Below, piece after piece: positions 28,926 through 44,500 of a DNA stretch of 64,000 nucleotides. Both the position numbers and the translations under genes were made by a program. Origin of the DNA: Sepiola atlantica (lineage: Eukaryota > Mollusca > Cephalopoda > Sepiida > Sepiolidae); NCBI GenBank assembly GCA_963556195.1, contig OY744531.1:107300620-107364619 (forward strand), given 5' to 3'. Below the pieces are notes generated by a model that saw nothing but the letters and a program-made list of their open reading frames with translations, did no database searches and was not told the origin of the DNA. Positions within the stretch are counted from its first letter, which is position 1, and each line of letters starts with the position of its first letter.

Positions 28926-29475
28926 AAAAAAGACAAACGAAAAACAGGTTAAAGTGCAGGAGAAAAACAAAAAAACAAGAGATTTGACCGGTTTCGTTCG
29001 TATTAACGAACGTCTTCAGAAAAAGTGCAGATTTGGAAACAATTTTATTTTGAAGGCACACACATGGGAGAAGGAAAAGATGATCCGATTGGACCATATG
29101 AGAAGACTTTTAGCGACATTGAAATATGACTTGAAAAGTAGGTGACATATTCTTCTTTATTTCTTTTTTTAAATTTTTTATTTATTTTCTTTTTCCTTTT
29201 CGCACCTACCGAGCTAGTATAGGAGAGGTGGTAGGCGGAGGGGGTGAAGGCGATAAAAGGGAAGAAGACAGAGAAACTCTCATGTGTGTACCTTCAAAAT
29301 AAAATTATTTCCAAATCTTCACTTTTTCTGAAGACGTTCGTTAATACGAACAAAACCGGTCAAATCTCTTGTTTTTGTTTTTCTCCTGAATTTTAACCTG
29401 TTTTCCGTTTGTCTTTTTTTCACACATTTTGTCTACCACGGCATTTCATTTTCATGACTTATCGTGCACCTTACC

Positions 29476-29539
<64 letters not shown>

Positions 29540-32500
29540 GTGCACATATCAATGCACGTACACATCAAATTTTCTACTCTATAGAAGTTGTGATTATATT
29601 ATCAAGAATCTGCCCCAAATAAAACCAACAAGACAAAGGAATAGAGATTATCATGATTTTTAAAAAATTATTTTGGAATTTGCCAATAACGAGAATGAAA
29701 ACATGTCTTCATCAATCCCCAACATTAACGCAAGAATGCCAGAATTGAGGTAGAGACCCTAAATTCGACGTTGTCTCATAATTGAGACTCCAAATATGAT
29801 TATTGTAGGTTGTGGAATGTATCCTAAGACTACATATCTTTGTTCAATTTATGACTTAAAAACTTCTACCAAAATGACCGGATTTGGCATCAAATAACCC
29901 GAAAAGGGTTGATATGCCGCAAAACAAAACAACCAACCAACCAACCAACCTAAATTCAACGTTGTCTCATAATTGAGACCCCAAATATGATTATTGTAGG
30001 TTGTGGAATGTATCCTAAGACTACATATTTTTGTTCAATTTATGACTTAAAAACTTCTACCAAAATGACCGGATTTGGCATCAAATAACCCGAAAAGGGT
30101 TGATATGCCGCAAAACAAAACAACGAACCAACCAACCAACCTAAATTCAACGTTGTCTCATAATTGAGACCCCAAATATGATTATTGTAGGTTGTGGAAT
30201 GTATCCTAAGACTACATATTTTTGTTCAATTTATGACTTAAAAACTTCTACCAAAATGACCGGATTTGGCATCAAATAACCCGAAAAGGGTTGATATGCC
30301 GCAAAACAAAACAACCAACCAACCAACCAACCTAAATTCAACGTTGTCTCATAATTGAGACCCCAAATATGATTATTGTAGGTTGTGGAATGTATCCTAA
30401 GACTACATATTTTTGTTCAATTTATGACTTAAAAACTTCTACCAAAATGACCGGATTTGGCATCAAATAACCCGAAAAGGGTTGATATGCCGCAAAACAA
30501 AACAACGAACCAACCAACCAACCTAAATTCAACGTTGTCTCATAATTGAGACCCCAAATATGATTATTGTAGGTTGTGGAATGTATCCTAAGACTACATA
30601 TCTTTGTTCAATTTATGACTTAAAAACTTCTACCAAAATGACCGGATTTGGCATCAAATAACCCGAAAAGGGTTGATATGCCGCAAAACAAAACAACCAA
30701 CCAACCAACCAACCTAAATTCAACGTTGTCTCATAATTGAGACCCCAAATATGATTATTGTAGGTTGTGGAATGTATCCTAAGACTACATATTTTTGTTC
30801 AATTTATGACTTAAAAACTTCTACCAAAATGACCGGATTTGGCATCAAATAACCCGAAAAGGGTTGATATGCCGCAAAACAAAACAACCAACCAACCAAC
30901 CAACCTAAATTCAACGTTGTCTCATAATTGAGACCCCAAATATGATTATTGTAGGTTGTGGAATGTATCCTAAGACTACATATTTTTGTTCAATTTATGA
31001 CTTAAAAACTTCTACCAAAATGACCGGATTTGGCATCAAATAACCCGAAAAGGGTTGATATGCCGCAAAAGTAAACAACCAACCAACCAACCAACCTAAA
31101 TTCAACGTTGTCTCATAATTGAGACCCCAAATATGATTATTGTAGGTTGTGGAATGTATCCTAAGACTACATATTTTTGTTCAATTTATGACTTAAAAAC
31201 TTCTACCAAAATGACCGGATTTGGCATCAAATAACCCGAAAAGGGTTGATATGCCGCAAAACAAAACAACCAACCAACCAACCAACCTAAATTCAACGTT
31301 GTCTCATAATTGAGACCCCAAATATGATTATTGTAGGTTGTGGAATGTATCCTAAGACTACATATTTTTGTTCAATTTATGACTTAAAAACTTCTACCAA
31401 AATGACCGGATTTGGCATCAAATAACCCGAAAAGGGTTGATATGCCGCAAAACAAAACAACGAACCAACCAACCAACCTAAATTCAACGTTGTCTCATAA
31501 TTGAGACCCCAAATATGATTATTGTAGGTTGTGGAATGTATCCTAAGACTACATATTTTTGTTCAATTTATGACTTAAAAACTTCTACCAAAATGACCGG
31601 ATTTGGCATCAAATAACCCGAAAAGGGTTGATATGCCGCAAAACAAAACAACGAACCAACCAACCAACCTAAATTCAACGTTGTCTCATAATTGAGACCC
31701 CAAATATGATTATTGTAGGTTGTGGAATGTATCCTAAGACTACATATTTTTGTTCAATTCATGACTTAAAAACTTCTACCAAAATGACCGGATTTGGCAT
31801 CAAATAACCCGAAAAGGGTTGATATGCCGCAAAACAAAACAACGAACCAACCAACCAACCTAAATTCAACGTTGTCTCATAATTGAGACCCCAAATATGA
31901 TTATTGTAGGTTGTGGAATGTATCCTAAGACTACATATTTTTGTTCAATTTATGACTTAAAAACTTCTACCAAAATGACCGGATTTGGCATCAAATAACC
32001 CGAAAAGGGTTGATATGCCGCAAAACAAAACAACCAACCAACCAACCAACCTAAATTCAACGTTGTCTCATAATTGAGACCCCAAATATGATTATTGTAG
32101 GTTGTGGAATGTATCCTAAGACTACATATTTTTGTTCAATTTATGACTTAAAAACTTCTACCAAAATGACCGGATTTGGCATCAAATAACCCGAAAAGGG
32201 TTGATATGCCGCAAAACAAAACAACCAACCAACCAACCAACCTAAATTCAACGTTGTCTCATAATTGAGACCCCAAATATGATTATTGTAGGTTGTGGAA
32301 TGTATCCTAAGACTACATATTTTTGTTCAATTTATGACTTAAAAACTTCTACCAAAATGACCGGATTTGGCATCAAATAACCCGAAAAGGGTTGATATGC
32401 CGCAAAACAAAACAACGAACCAACCAACCAACCTAAATTCAACGTTGTCTCATAATTGAGACCCCAAATATGATTATTGTAGGTTGTGGAATGTATCCTA

Positions 32501-35500
32501 AGACTACATATCTTTGTTCAATTTATGACTTAAAAACTTCTACCAAAATGACCGGATTTGGCATCAAATAACCCGAAAAGGGTTGATATGCCGCAAAACA
32601 AAACAACGAACCAACCAACCAACCTAAATTCAACGTTGTCTCATAATTGAGACCCCAAATATGATTATTGTAGGTTGTGGAATGTATCCTAAGACTACAT
32701 ATCTTTGTTCAATTTATGACTTAAAAACTTCTACCAAAATGACCGGATTTGGCATCAAATAACCCGAAAAGGGTTGATATGCCGCAAAACAAAACAACCA
32801 ACCAACCAACCAACCTAAATTCAACGTTGTCTCATAATTGAGACCCCAAATATGATTATTGTAGGTTGTGGAATGTATCCTAAGACTACATATTTTTGTT
32901 CAATTTATGACTTAAAAACTTCTACCAAAATGACCGGATTTGGCATCAAATAACCCGAAAAGGGTTGATATGCCGCAAAACAAAACAACGAACCAACCAA
33001 CCAACCTAAATTCAACGTTGTCTCATAATTGAGACCCCAAATATGATTATTGTAGGTTGTGGAATGTATCCTAAGACTACATATCTTTGTTCAATTTATG
33101 ACTTAAAAACTTCTACCAAAATGACCGGATTTGGCATCAAATAACCCGAAAAGGGTTGATATGCCGCAAAACAAAACAACCAACCAACCAACCAACCTAA
33201 ATTCAACGTTGTCTCATAATTGAGACCCCAAATATGATTATTGTAGGTTGTGGAATGTATCCTAAGACTACATATCTTTGTTCAATTTATGACTTAAAAA
33301 CTTCTACCAAAATGACCGGATTTGGCATCAAATAACCCGAAAAGGGTTGATATGCCGCAAAACAAAACAACCAACCAACCAACCAACCTAAATTCAACGT
33401 TGTCTCATAATTGAGACCCCAAATATGATTATTGTAGGTTGTGGAATGTATCCTAAGACTACATATTTTTGTTCAATTTATGACTTAAAAACTTCTACCA
33501 AAATGACCGGATTTGGCATCAAATAACCCGAAAAGGGTTGATATGCCGCAAAACAAAACAACGAACCAACCAACCAACCTAAATTCAACGTTGTCTCATA
33601 ATTGAGACCCCAAATATGATTATTGTAGGTTGTGGAATGTATCCTAAGACTACATATCTTTGTTCAATTTATGACTTAAAAACTTCTACCAAAATGACCG
33701 GATTTGGCATCAAATAACCCGAAAAGGGTTGATATGCCGCAAAACAAAACAACCAACCAACCAACCCACCTAAATTCAACGTTGTCTCATAATTGAGACC
33801 CCAAATATGATTATTGTAGGTTGTGGAATGTATCCTAAGACTACATATTTTTGTTCAATTTATGACTTAAAAACTTCTACCAAAATGACCGGATTTGGCA
33901 TCAAATAACCCGAAAAGGGTTGATATGCCGCAAAACAAAACAACGAACCAACCAACCAACCTAAATTCAACGTTGTCTCATAATTGAGACCCCAAATATG
34001 ATTATTGTAGGTTGTGGAATGTATCCTAAGACTACATATTTTTGTTCAATTTATGACTTAAAAACTTCTACCAAAATGACCGGATTTGGCATCAAATAAC
34101 CCGAAAAGGGTTGATATGCCGCAAAACAAAACAACGAACCAACCAACCAACCTAAATTCAACGTTGTCTCATAATTGAGACCCCAAATATGATTATTGTA
34201 GGTTGTGGAATGTATCCTAAGACTACATATCTTTGTTCAATTTATGACTTAAAAACTTCTACCAAAATGACCGGATTTGGCATCAAATAACCCGAAAAGG
34301 GTTGATATGCCGCAAAACAAAACAACCAACCAACCAACCAACCTAAATTCAACGTTGTCTCATAATTGAGACCCCAAATATGATTATTGTAGGTTGTGGA
34401 ATGTATCCTAAGACTACATATTTTTGTTCAATTTATGACTTAAAAACTTCTACCAAAATGACCGGATTTGGCATCAAATAACCCGAAAAGGGTTGATATG
34501 CCGCAAAACAAAACAACCAACCAACCAACCAACCTAAATTCAACGTTGTCTCATAATTGAGACCCCAAATATGATTATTGTAGGTTGTGGAATGTATCCT
34601 AAGACTACATATTTTTGTTCAATTTATGACTTAAAAACTTCTACCAAAATGACCGGATTTGGCATCAAATAACCCGAAAAGGGTTGATATGCCGCAAAAC
34701 AAAACAACGAACCAACCAACCAACCTAAATTCAACGTTGTCTCATAATTGAGACCCCAAATATGATTATTGTAGGTTGTGGAATGTATCCTAAGACTACA
34801 TATCTTTGTTCAATTTATGACTTAAAAACTTCTACCAAAATGACCGGATTTGGCATCAAATAACCCGAAAAGGGTTGATATGCCGCAAAACAAAACAACC
34901 AACCAACCAACCAACCTAAATTCAACGTTGTCTCATAATTGAGACCCCAAATATGATTATTGTAGGTTGTGGAATGTATCCTAAGACTACATATCTTTGT
35001 TCAATTTATGACTTAAAAACTTCTACCAAAATGACCGGATTTGGCATCAAATAACCCGAAAAGGGTTGATATGCCGCAAAACAAAACAACCAACCAACCA
35101 ACCAACCTAAATTCAACGTTGTCTCATAATTGAGACCCCAAATATGATTATTGTAGGTTGTGGAATGTATCCTAAGACTACATATTTTTGTTCAATTTAT
35201 GACTTAAAAACTTCTACCAAAATGACCGGATTTGGCATCAAATAACCCGAAAAGGGTTGATATGCCGCAAAACAAAACAACCAACCAACCAACCAACCTA
35301 AATTCAACGTTGTCTCATAATTGAGACCCCAAATATGATTATTGTAGGTTGTGGAATGTATCCTAAGACTACATATCTTTGTTCAATTTATGACTTAAAA
35401 ACTTCTACCAAAATGACCGGATTTGGCATCAAATAACCCGAAAAGGGTTGATATGCCGCAAAACAAAACAACCAACCAACCAACCAACCTAAATTCAACG

Positions 35501-38500
35501 TTGTCTCATAATTGAGACCCCAAATATGATTATTGTAGGTTGTGGAATGTATCCTAAGACTACATATTTTTGTTCAATTTATGACTTAAAAACTTCTACC
35601 AAAATGACCGGATTTGGCATCAAATAACCCGAAAAGGGTTGATATGCCGCAAAACAAAACAACGAACCAACCAACCAACCTAAATTCAACGTTGTCTCAT
35701 AATTGAGACCCCAAATATGATTATTGTAGGTTGTGGAATGTATCCTAAGACTACATATTTTTGTTCAATTTATGACTTAAAAACTTCTACCAAAATGACC
35801 GGATTTGGCATCAAATAACCCGAAAAGGGTTGATATGCCGCAAAACAAAACAACGAACCAACCAACCAACCTAAATTCAACGTTGTCTCATAATTGAGAC
35901 CCCAAATATGATTATTGTAGGTTGTGGAATGTATCCTAAGACTACATATCTTTGTTCAATTTATGACTTAAAAACTTCTACCAAAATGACCGGATTTGGC
36001 ATCAAATAACCCGAAAAGGGTTGATATGCCGCAAAACAAAACAACCAACCAACCAACCAACCTAAATTCAACGTTGTCTCATAATTGAGACCCCAAATAT
36101 GATTATTGTAGGTTGTGGAATGTATCCTAAGACTACATATTTTTGTTCAATTTATGACTTAAAAACTTCTACCAAAATGACCGGATTTGGCATCAAATAA
36201 CCCGAAAAGGGTTGATATGCCGCAAAACAAAACAACGAACCAACCAACCAACCTAAATTCAACGTTGTCTCATAATTGAGACCCCAAATATGATTATTGT
36301 AGGTTGTGGAATGTATCCTAAGACTACATATCTTTGTTCAATTTATGACTTAAAAACTTCTACCAAAATGACCGGATTTGGCATCAAATAACCCGAAAAG
36401 GTTTGATATGCCGCAAAACAAAACAACCAACCAACCAACCAACCTAAATTCAACGTTGTCTCATAATTGAGACCCCAAATATGATTATTGTAGGTTGTGG
36501 AATGTATCCTAAGACTACATATTTTTGTTCAATTTATGACTTAAAAACTTCTACCAAAATGACCGGATTTGGCATCAAATAACCCGAAAAGGGTTGATAT
36601 GCCGCAAAACAAAACAACGAACCAACCAACCAACCTAAATTCAACGTTGTCTCATAATTGAGACCCCAAATATGATTATTGTAGGTTGTGGAATGTATCC
36701 TAAGACTACATATTTTTGTTCAATTTATGACTTAAAAACTTCTACCAAAATGACCGGATTTGGCATCAAATAACCCGAAAAGGGTTGATATGCCGCAAAA
36801 CAAAACAACCAACCAACCAACCAACCTAAATTCAACGTTGTCTCATAATTGAGACCCCAAATATGATTATTGTAGGTTGTGGAATGTATCCTAAGACTAC
36901 ATATCTTTGTTCAATTTATGACTTAAAAACTTCTACCAAAATGACCGGATTTGGCATCAAATAACCCGAAAAGGGTTGATATGCCGCAAAACAAAACAAC
37001 CAACCAACCAACCAACCTAAATTCAACGTTGTCTCATAATTGAGACCCCAAATATGATTATTGTAGGTTGTGGAATGTATCCTAAGACTACATATTTTTG
37101 TTCAATTTATGACTTAAAAACTTCTACCAAAATGACCGGATTTGGCATCAAATAACCCGAAAAGGGTTGATATGCCGCAAAACAAAACAACGAACCAACC
37201 AACCAACCTAAATTCAACGTTGTCTCATAATTGAGACCCCAAATATGATTATTGTAGGTTGTGGAATGTATCCTAAGACTACATATTTTTGTTCAATTTA
37301 TGACTTAAAAACTTCTACCAAAATGACCGGATTTGGCATCAAATAACCCGAAAAGGGTTGATATGCCGCAAAACAAAACAACGAACCAACCAACCAACCT
37401 AAATTCAACGTTGTCTCATAATTGAGACCCCAAATATGATTATTGTAGGTTGTGGAATGTATCCTAAGACTACATATTTTTGTTCAATTTATGACTTAAA
37501 AACTTCTACCAAAATGACCGGATTTGGCATCAAATAACCCGAAAAGGGTTGATATGCCGCAAAACAAAACAACGAACCAACCAACCAACCTAAATTCAAC
37601 GTTGTCTCATAATTGAGACCCCAAATATGATTATTGTAGGTTGTGGAATGTATCCTAAGACTACATATTTTTGTTCAATTTATGACTTAAAAACTTCTAC
37701 CAAAATGACCGGATTTGGCATCAAATAACCCGAAAAGGGTTGATATGCCGCAAAACAAAACAACGAACCAACCAACCAACCTAAATTCAACGTTGTCTCA
37801 TAATTGAGACCCCAAATATGATTATTGTAGGTTGTGGAATGTATCCTAAGACTACATATTTTTGTTCAATTTATGACTTAAAAACTTCTACCAAAATGAC
37901 CGGATTTGGCATCAAATAACCCGAAAAGGGTTGATATGCCGCAAAACAACCAACCAACCAACCTAAATTCAACGTTGTCTCATAATTGAGACCGCAAATA
38001 TGATTATTGTAGGTTGTGGAATGTATCCTAAGACTACATATTTTTGTTCAATTTACGACTTAAAAACTTCTACCAAAATAACCGGATTTGGCATCAAATA
38101 ACCCGAAAAGGGTTGATATGCCGCAAAACAACCAACCAACCAACCTAAATTCAACGTTGTCTCATAATTGAGACCCCAAATATGATTATTGTAGGTTGTG
38201 GAATGTATCCTAAGACTACATATTTTTGTTCAATTTACGACTTAAAAACTTCTACCAAAATAACCGGATTTGGCATCAAATAACCCGAAAAGGGTTGATA
38301 TGCCGCAAAACAACCAACCAACCAACCTAAATTCAACGTTGTCTCATAATTGAGACCCCAAATATGATTATTGTAGGTTGTGGAATGTATCCTAAGACTA
38401 CATATTTTTGTTCAATTTACGACTTAAAAACTTCTACCAAAATAACCGGATTTGGCATCAAATAACCCGAAAAGGGTTGATATGCCGCAAAACAACCAAC

Positions 38501-41500
38501 CAACCAACCTAAATTCAACGTTGTCTCATAATTGAGACCCCAAATATGATTATTGTAGGTTGTGGAATGTATCCTAAGACTACATATTTTTGTTCAATTT
38601 ACGACTTAAAAACTTCTACCAAAATAACCGGATTTGGCATCAAATAACCCGAAAAGGGTTGATATGCCGCAAAACAACCAACCAACCAACCTAAATTCAA
38701 CGTTGTCTCATAATTGAGACCCCAAATATGATTATTGTAGGTTGTGGAATGTATCCTAAGACTACATATTTTTGTTCAATTTACGACTTAAAAACTTCTA
38801 CCAAAATGACCGGATTTGGCATCAAATAACCCGAAAAGGGTTGATATGCCGCAAAACAAAACAACCAACCAACCAACCAACCTAAATTCAACGTTGTCTC
38901 ATAATTGAGACCCCAAATATGATTATTGTAGGTTGTGGAATGTATCCTAAGACTACATATTTTTGTTCAATTTATGACTTAAAAACTTCTACCAAAATGA
39001 CCGGATTTGGCATCAAATAACCCGAAAAGGGTTGATATGCCGCAAAACAAAACAACTAACCAACCAACCAACCTAAATTCAACGTTGTCTCATAATTGAG
39101 ACCCCAAATATGATTATTGTAGGTTGTGGAATGTATCCTAAGACTACATATTTTTGTTCAATTTATGACTTAAAAACTTCTACCAAAATGACCGGATTTG
39201 GCATCAAATAACCCGAAAAGGGTTGATATGCCACAAAACAAAACAACGAACCAACCAACCAACCTAAATTCAACGTTGTCTCATAATTGAGACCCCAAAT
39301 ATGATTATTGTAGGTTGTGGAATGTATCCTAAGACTACATATCTTTGTTCAATTTATGACTTAAAAACTTCTACCAAAATGACCGGATTTGGCATCAAAT
39401 AACCCGAAAAGGGTTGATATGCCGCAAAACAAAACAACCAACCAACCAACCAACCTAAATTCAACGTTGTCTCATAATTGAGACCCCAAATATGATTATT
39501 GTAGGTTGTGGAATGTATCCTAAGACTACATATCTTTGTTCAATTTATGACTTAAAAACTTCTACCAAAATGACCGGATTTGGCATCAAATAACCCGAAA
39601 AGGGTTGATATGCCGCAAAACAAAACAACCAACCAACCAACCAACCTAAATTCAACGTTGTCTCATAATTGAGACCCCAAATATGATTATTGTAGGTTGT
39701 GGAATGTATCCTAAGACTACATATCTTTGTTCAATTTATGACTTAAAAACTTCTACCAAAATGACCGGATTTGGCATCAAATAACCCGAAAAGGGTTGAT
39801 ATGCCGCAAAACAAAACAACCAACCAACCAACCAACCTAAATTCAACGTTGTCTCATAATTGAGACCCCAAATATGATTATTGTAGGTTGTGGAATGTAT
39901 CCTAAGACTACATATTTTTGTTCAATTTATGACTTAAAAACTTCTACCAAAATGACCGGATTTGGCATCAAATAACCCGAAAAGGGTTGATATGCCGCAA
40001 AACAAAACAACGAACCAACCAACCAACCTAAATTCAACGTTGTCTCATAATTGAGACCCCAAATATGATTATTGTAGGTTGTGGAATGTATCCTAAGACT
40101 ACATATTTTTGTTCAATTTATGACTTAAAAACTTCTACCAAAATGACCGGATTTGGCATCAAATAACCCGAAAAGGGTTGATATGCCGCAAAACAAAACA
40201 ACGAACCAACCAACCAACCTAAATTCAACGTTGTCTCATAATTGAGACCCCAAATATGATTATTGTAGGTTGTGGAATGTATCCTAAGACTACATATCTT
40301 TGTTCAATTTATGACTTAAAAACTTCTACCAAAATGACCGGATTTGGCATCAAATAACCCGAAAAGGGTTGATATGCCGCAAAACAAAACAACCAACCAA
40401 CCAACCAACCTAAATTCAACGTTGTCTCATAATTGAGACCCCAAATATGATTATTGTAGGTTGTGGAATGTATCCTAAGACTACATATTTTTGTTCAATT
40501 TATGACTTAAAAACTTCTACCAAAATGACCGGATTTGGCATCAAATAACCCGAAAAGGGTTGATATGCCGCAAAACAAAACAACCAACCAACCAACCAAC
40601 CTAAATTCAACGTTGTCTCATAATTGAGACCCCAAATATGATTATTGTAGGTTGTGGAATGTATCCTAAGACTACATATTTTTGTTCAATTTATGACTTA
40701 AAAACTTCTACCAAAATGACCGGATTTGGCATCAAATAACCCGAAAAGGGTTGATATGCCGCAAAACAAAACAACGAACCAACCAACCAACCTAAATTCA
40801 ACGTTGTCTCATAATTGAGACCCCAAATATGATTATTGTAGGTTGTGGAATGTATCCTAAGACTACATATTTTTGTTCAATTTATGACTTAAAAACTTCT
40901 ACCAAAATGACCGGATTTGGCATCAAATAACCCGAAAAGGGTTGATATGCCGCAAAACAAAACAACCAACCAACCAACCAACCTAAATTCAACGTTGTCT
41001 CATAATTGAGACCCCAAATATGATTATTGTAGGTTGTGGAATGTATCCTAAGACTACATATTTTTGTTCAATTTATGACTTAAAAACTTCTACCAAAATG
41101 ACCGGATTTGGCATCAAATAACCCGAAAAGGGTTGATATGCCGCAAAACAAAACAACGAACCAACCAACCAACCTAAATTCAACGTTGTCTCATAATTGA
41201 GACCCCAAATATGATTATTGTAGGTTGTGGAATGTATCCTAAGACTACATATTTTTGTTCAATTTATGACTTAAAAACTTCTACCAAAATGACCGGATTT
41301 GGCATCAAATAACCCGAAAAGGGTTGATATGCCGCAAAACAACCAACCAACCAACCTAAATTCAACGTTGTCTCATAATTGAGACCGCAAATATGATTAT
41401 TGTAGGTTGTGGAATGTATCCTAAGACTACATATTTTTGTTCAATTTACGACTTAAAAACTTCTACCAAAATAACCGGATTTGGCATCAAATAACCCGAA

Positions 41501-44500
41501 AAGGGTTGATATGCCGCAAAACAACCAACCAACCAACCTAAATTCAACGTTGTCTCATAATTGAGACCCCAAATATGATTATTGTAGGTTGTGGAATGTA
41601 TCCTAAGACTACATATTTTTGTTCAATTTACGACTTAAAAACTTCTACCAAAATAACCGGATTTGGCATCAAATAACCCGAAAAGGGTTGATATGCCGCA
41701 AAACAACCAACCAACCAACCTAAATTCAACGTTGTCTCATAATTGAGACCCCAAATATGATTATTGTAGGTTGTGGAATGTATCCTAAGACTACATATTT
41801 TTGTTCAATTTACGACTTAAAAACTTCTACCAAAATAACCGGATTTGGCATCAAATAACCCGAAAAGGGTTGATATGCCGCAAAACAACCAACCAACCAA
41901 CCTAAATTCAACGTTGTCTCATAATTGAGACCCCAAATATGATTATTGTAGGTTGTGGAATGTATCCTAAGACTACATATTTTTGTTCAATTTACGACTT
42001 AAAAACTTCTACCAAAATAACCGGATTTGGCATCAAATAACCCGAAAAGGGTTGATATGCCGCAAAACAACCAACCAACCAACCTAAATTCAACGTTGTC
42101 TCATAATTGAGACCCCAAATATGATTATTGTAGGTTGTGGAATGTATCCTAAGACTACATATTTTTGTTCAATTTACGACTTAAAAACTTCTACCAAAAT
42201 AACCGGATTTGGCATCAAATAACCCGAAAAGGGTTGATATGCCGCAAAACAACCAACCAACCAACCTAAATTCAACGTTGTCTCATAATTGAGACCCCAA
42301 ATATGATTATTGTAGGTTGTGGAATGTATCCTAAGACTACATATTTTTGTTCAATTTACGACTTAAAAACTTCTACCAAAATAACCGGATTTGGCATCAA
42401 ATAACCCGAAAAGGGTTGATATGCCGCAAAACAACCAACCAACCAACCTAAATTCAACGTTGTCTCATAATTGAGACCCCAAATATGATTATTGTAGGTT
42501 GTGGAATGTATCCTAAGACTACATATTTTTGTTCAATTTACGACTTAAAAACTTCTACCAAAATAACCGGATTTGGCATCAAATAACCCGAAAAGGGTTG
42601 ATATGCCGCAAAACAACCAACCAACCAACCTAAATTCAACGTTGTCTCATAATTGAGACCCCAAATATGATTATTGTAGGTTGTGGAATGTATCCTAAGA
42701 CTACATATTTTTGTTCAATTTACGACTTAAAAACTTCTACCAAAATAACCGGATTTGGCATCAAATAACCCGAAAAGGGTTGATATGCCGCAAAACAACC
42801 AACCAACCTAAATTCAACGTTGTCTCATAATTGAGACCCCAAATATGATTATTGTAGGTTGTGGAATGTATCCTAAGACTACATATTTTTGTTCAATTTA
42901 CGACTTAAAAACTTCTACCAAAATAACCGGATTTGGCATCAAATAACCCGAAAAGGGTTGATATGCCGCAAAACAACCAACCAACCAACCTAAATTCAAC
43001 GTTGTCTCATAATTGAGACCCCAAATATGATTATTGTAGGTTGTGGAATGTATCCTAAGACTACATATTTTTGTTCAATTTACGACTTAAAAACTTCTAC
43101 CAAAATAACCGGATTTGGCATCAAATAACCCGAAAAGGGTTGATATGCCGCAAAACAACCAACCATCCAACCTAAATTCAACGTTGTCTCATAATTGAGA
43201 CCCCAAATATGATTATTGTAGGTTGTGGAATGTATCCTAAGACTACATATTTTTGTTCAATTTACGACTTAAAAACTTCTACCAAAATAACCGGATTTGG
43301 CATCAAATAACCCGAAAAGGGTTGATATGCCGCAAAACAACCAACCAACCAACCTAAATTCAACGTTGTCTCATAATTGAGACCCCAAATATGATTATTG
43401 TAGGTTGTGGAATGTATCCTAAGACTACATATTTTTGTTCAATTTACGACTTAAAAACTTCTACCAAAATAACCGGATTTGGCATCAAATAACCCGAAAA
43501 GGGTTGATATGCCGCAAAACAACCAACCAACCAACCTAAATTCAACGTTGTCTCATAATTGAGACCCCAAATATGATTATTGTAGGTTGTGGAATGTATC
43601 CTAAGACTACATATTTTTGTTCAATTTATGACTTAAAAACTTCTACCAAAATGACCGGATTTGGCATCAAATAACCCGAAAAGGGTTGATATGCCGCAAA
43701 ACAAAACAACGAACCAACCAACCAACCTAAATTCAACGTTGTCTCATAATTGAGACCCCAAATATGATTATTGTAGGTTGTGGAATGTATCCTAAGACTA
43801 CATATTTTTGTTCAATTTACGACTTAAAAACTTCTACCAAAATAACCGGATTTGGCATCAAATAACCCGAAAAGGGTTGATATGCCGCAAAACAAAACAA
43901 CGAACCAACCAACCAACCTAAATTCAACGTTGTCTCATAATTGAGACCCCAAATATGATTATTGTAGGTTGTGGAATGTATCCTAAGACTACATATTTTT
44001 GTTCAATTTACGACTTAAAAACTTCTACCAAAATAACCGGATTTGGCATCAAATAACCCGAAAAGGGTTGATATGCCGCAAAACAAAACAACCAACCAAC
44101 CAACCAACCTAAATTCAACGTTGTCTCATAATTGAGACCCCAAATATGATTATTGTAGGTTGTGGAATGTATCCTAAGACTACATATTTTTGTTCAATTT
44201 ATGACTTAAAAACTTCTACCAAAATGACCGGATTTGGCATCAAATAACCCGAAAAGGGTTGATATGCCGCAAAACAAAACAACGAACCAACCAACCAACC
44301 TAAATTCAACGTTGTCTCATAATTGAGACCCCAAATATGATTATTGTAGGTTGTGGAATGTATCCTAAGACTACATATTTTTGTTCAATTTACGACTTAA
44401 AAACTTCTACCAAAATAACCGGATTTGGCATCAAATAACCCGAAAAGGGTTGATATGCCGCAAAACAACCAACCAACCAACCTAAATTCAACGTTGTCTC

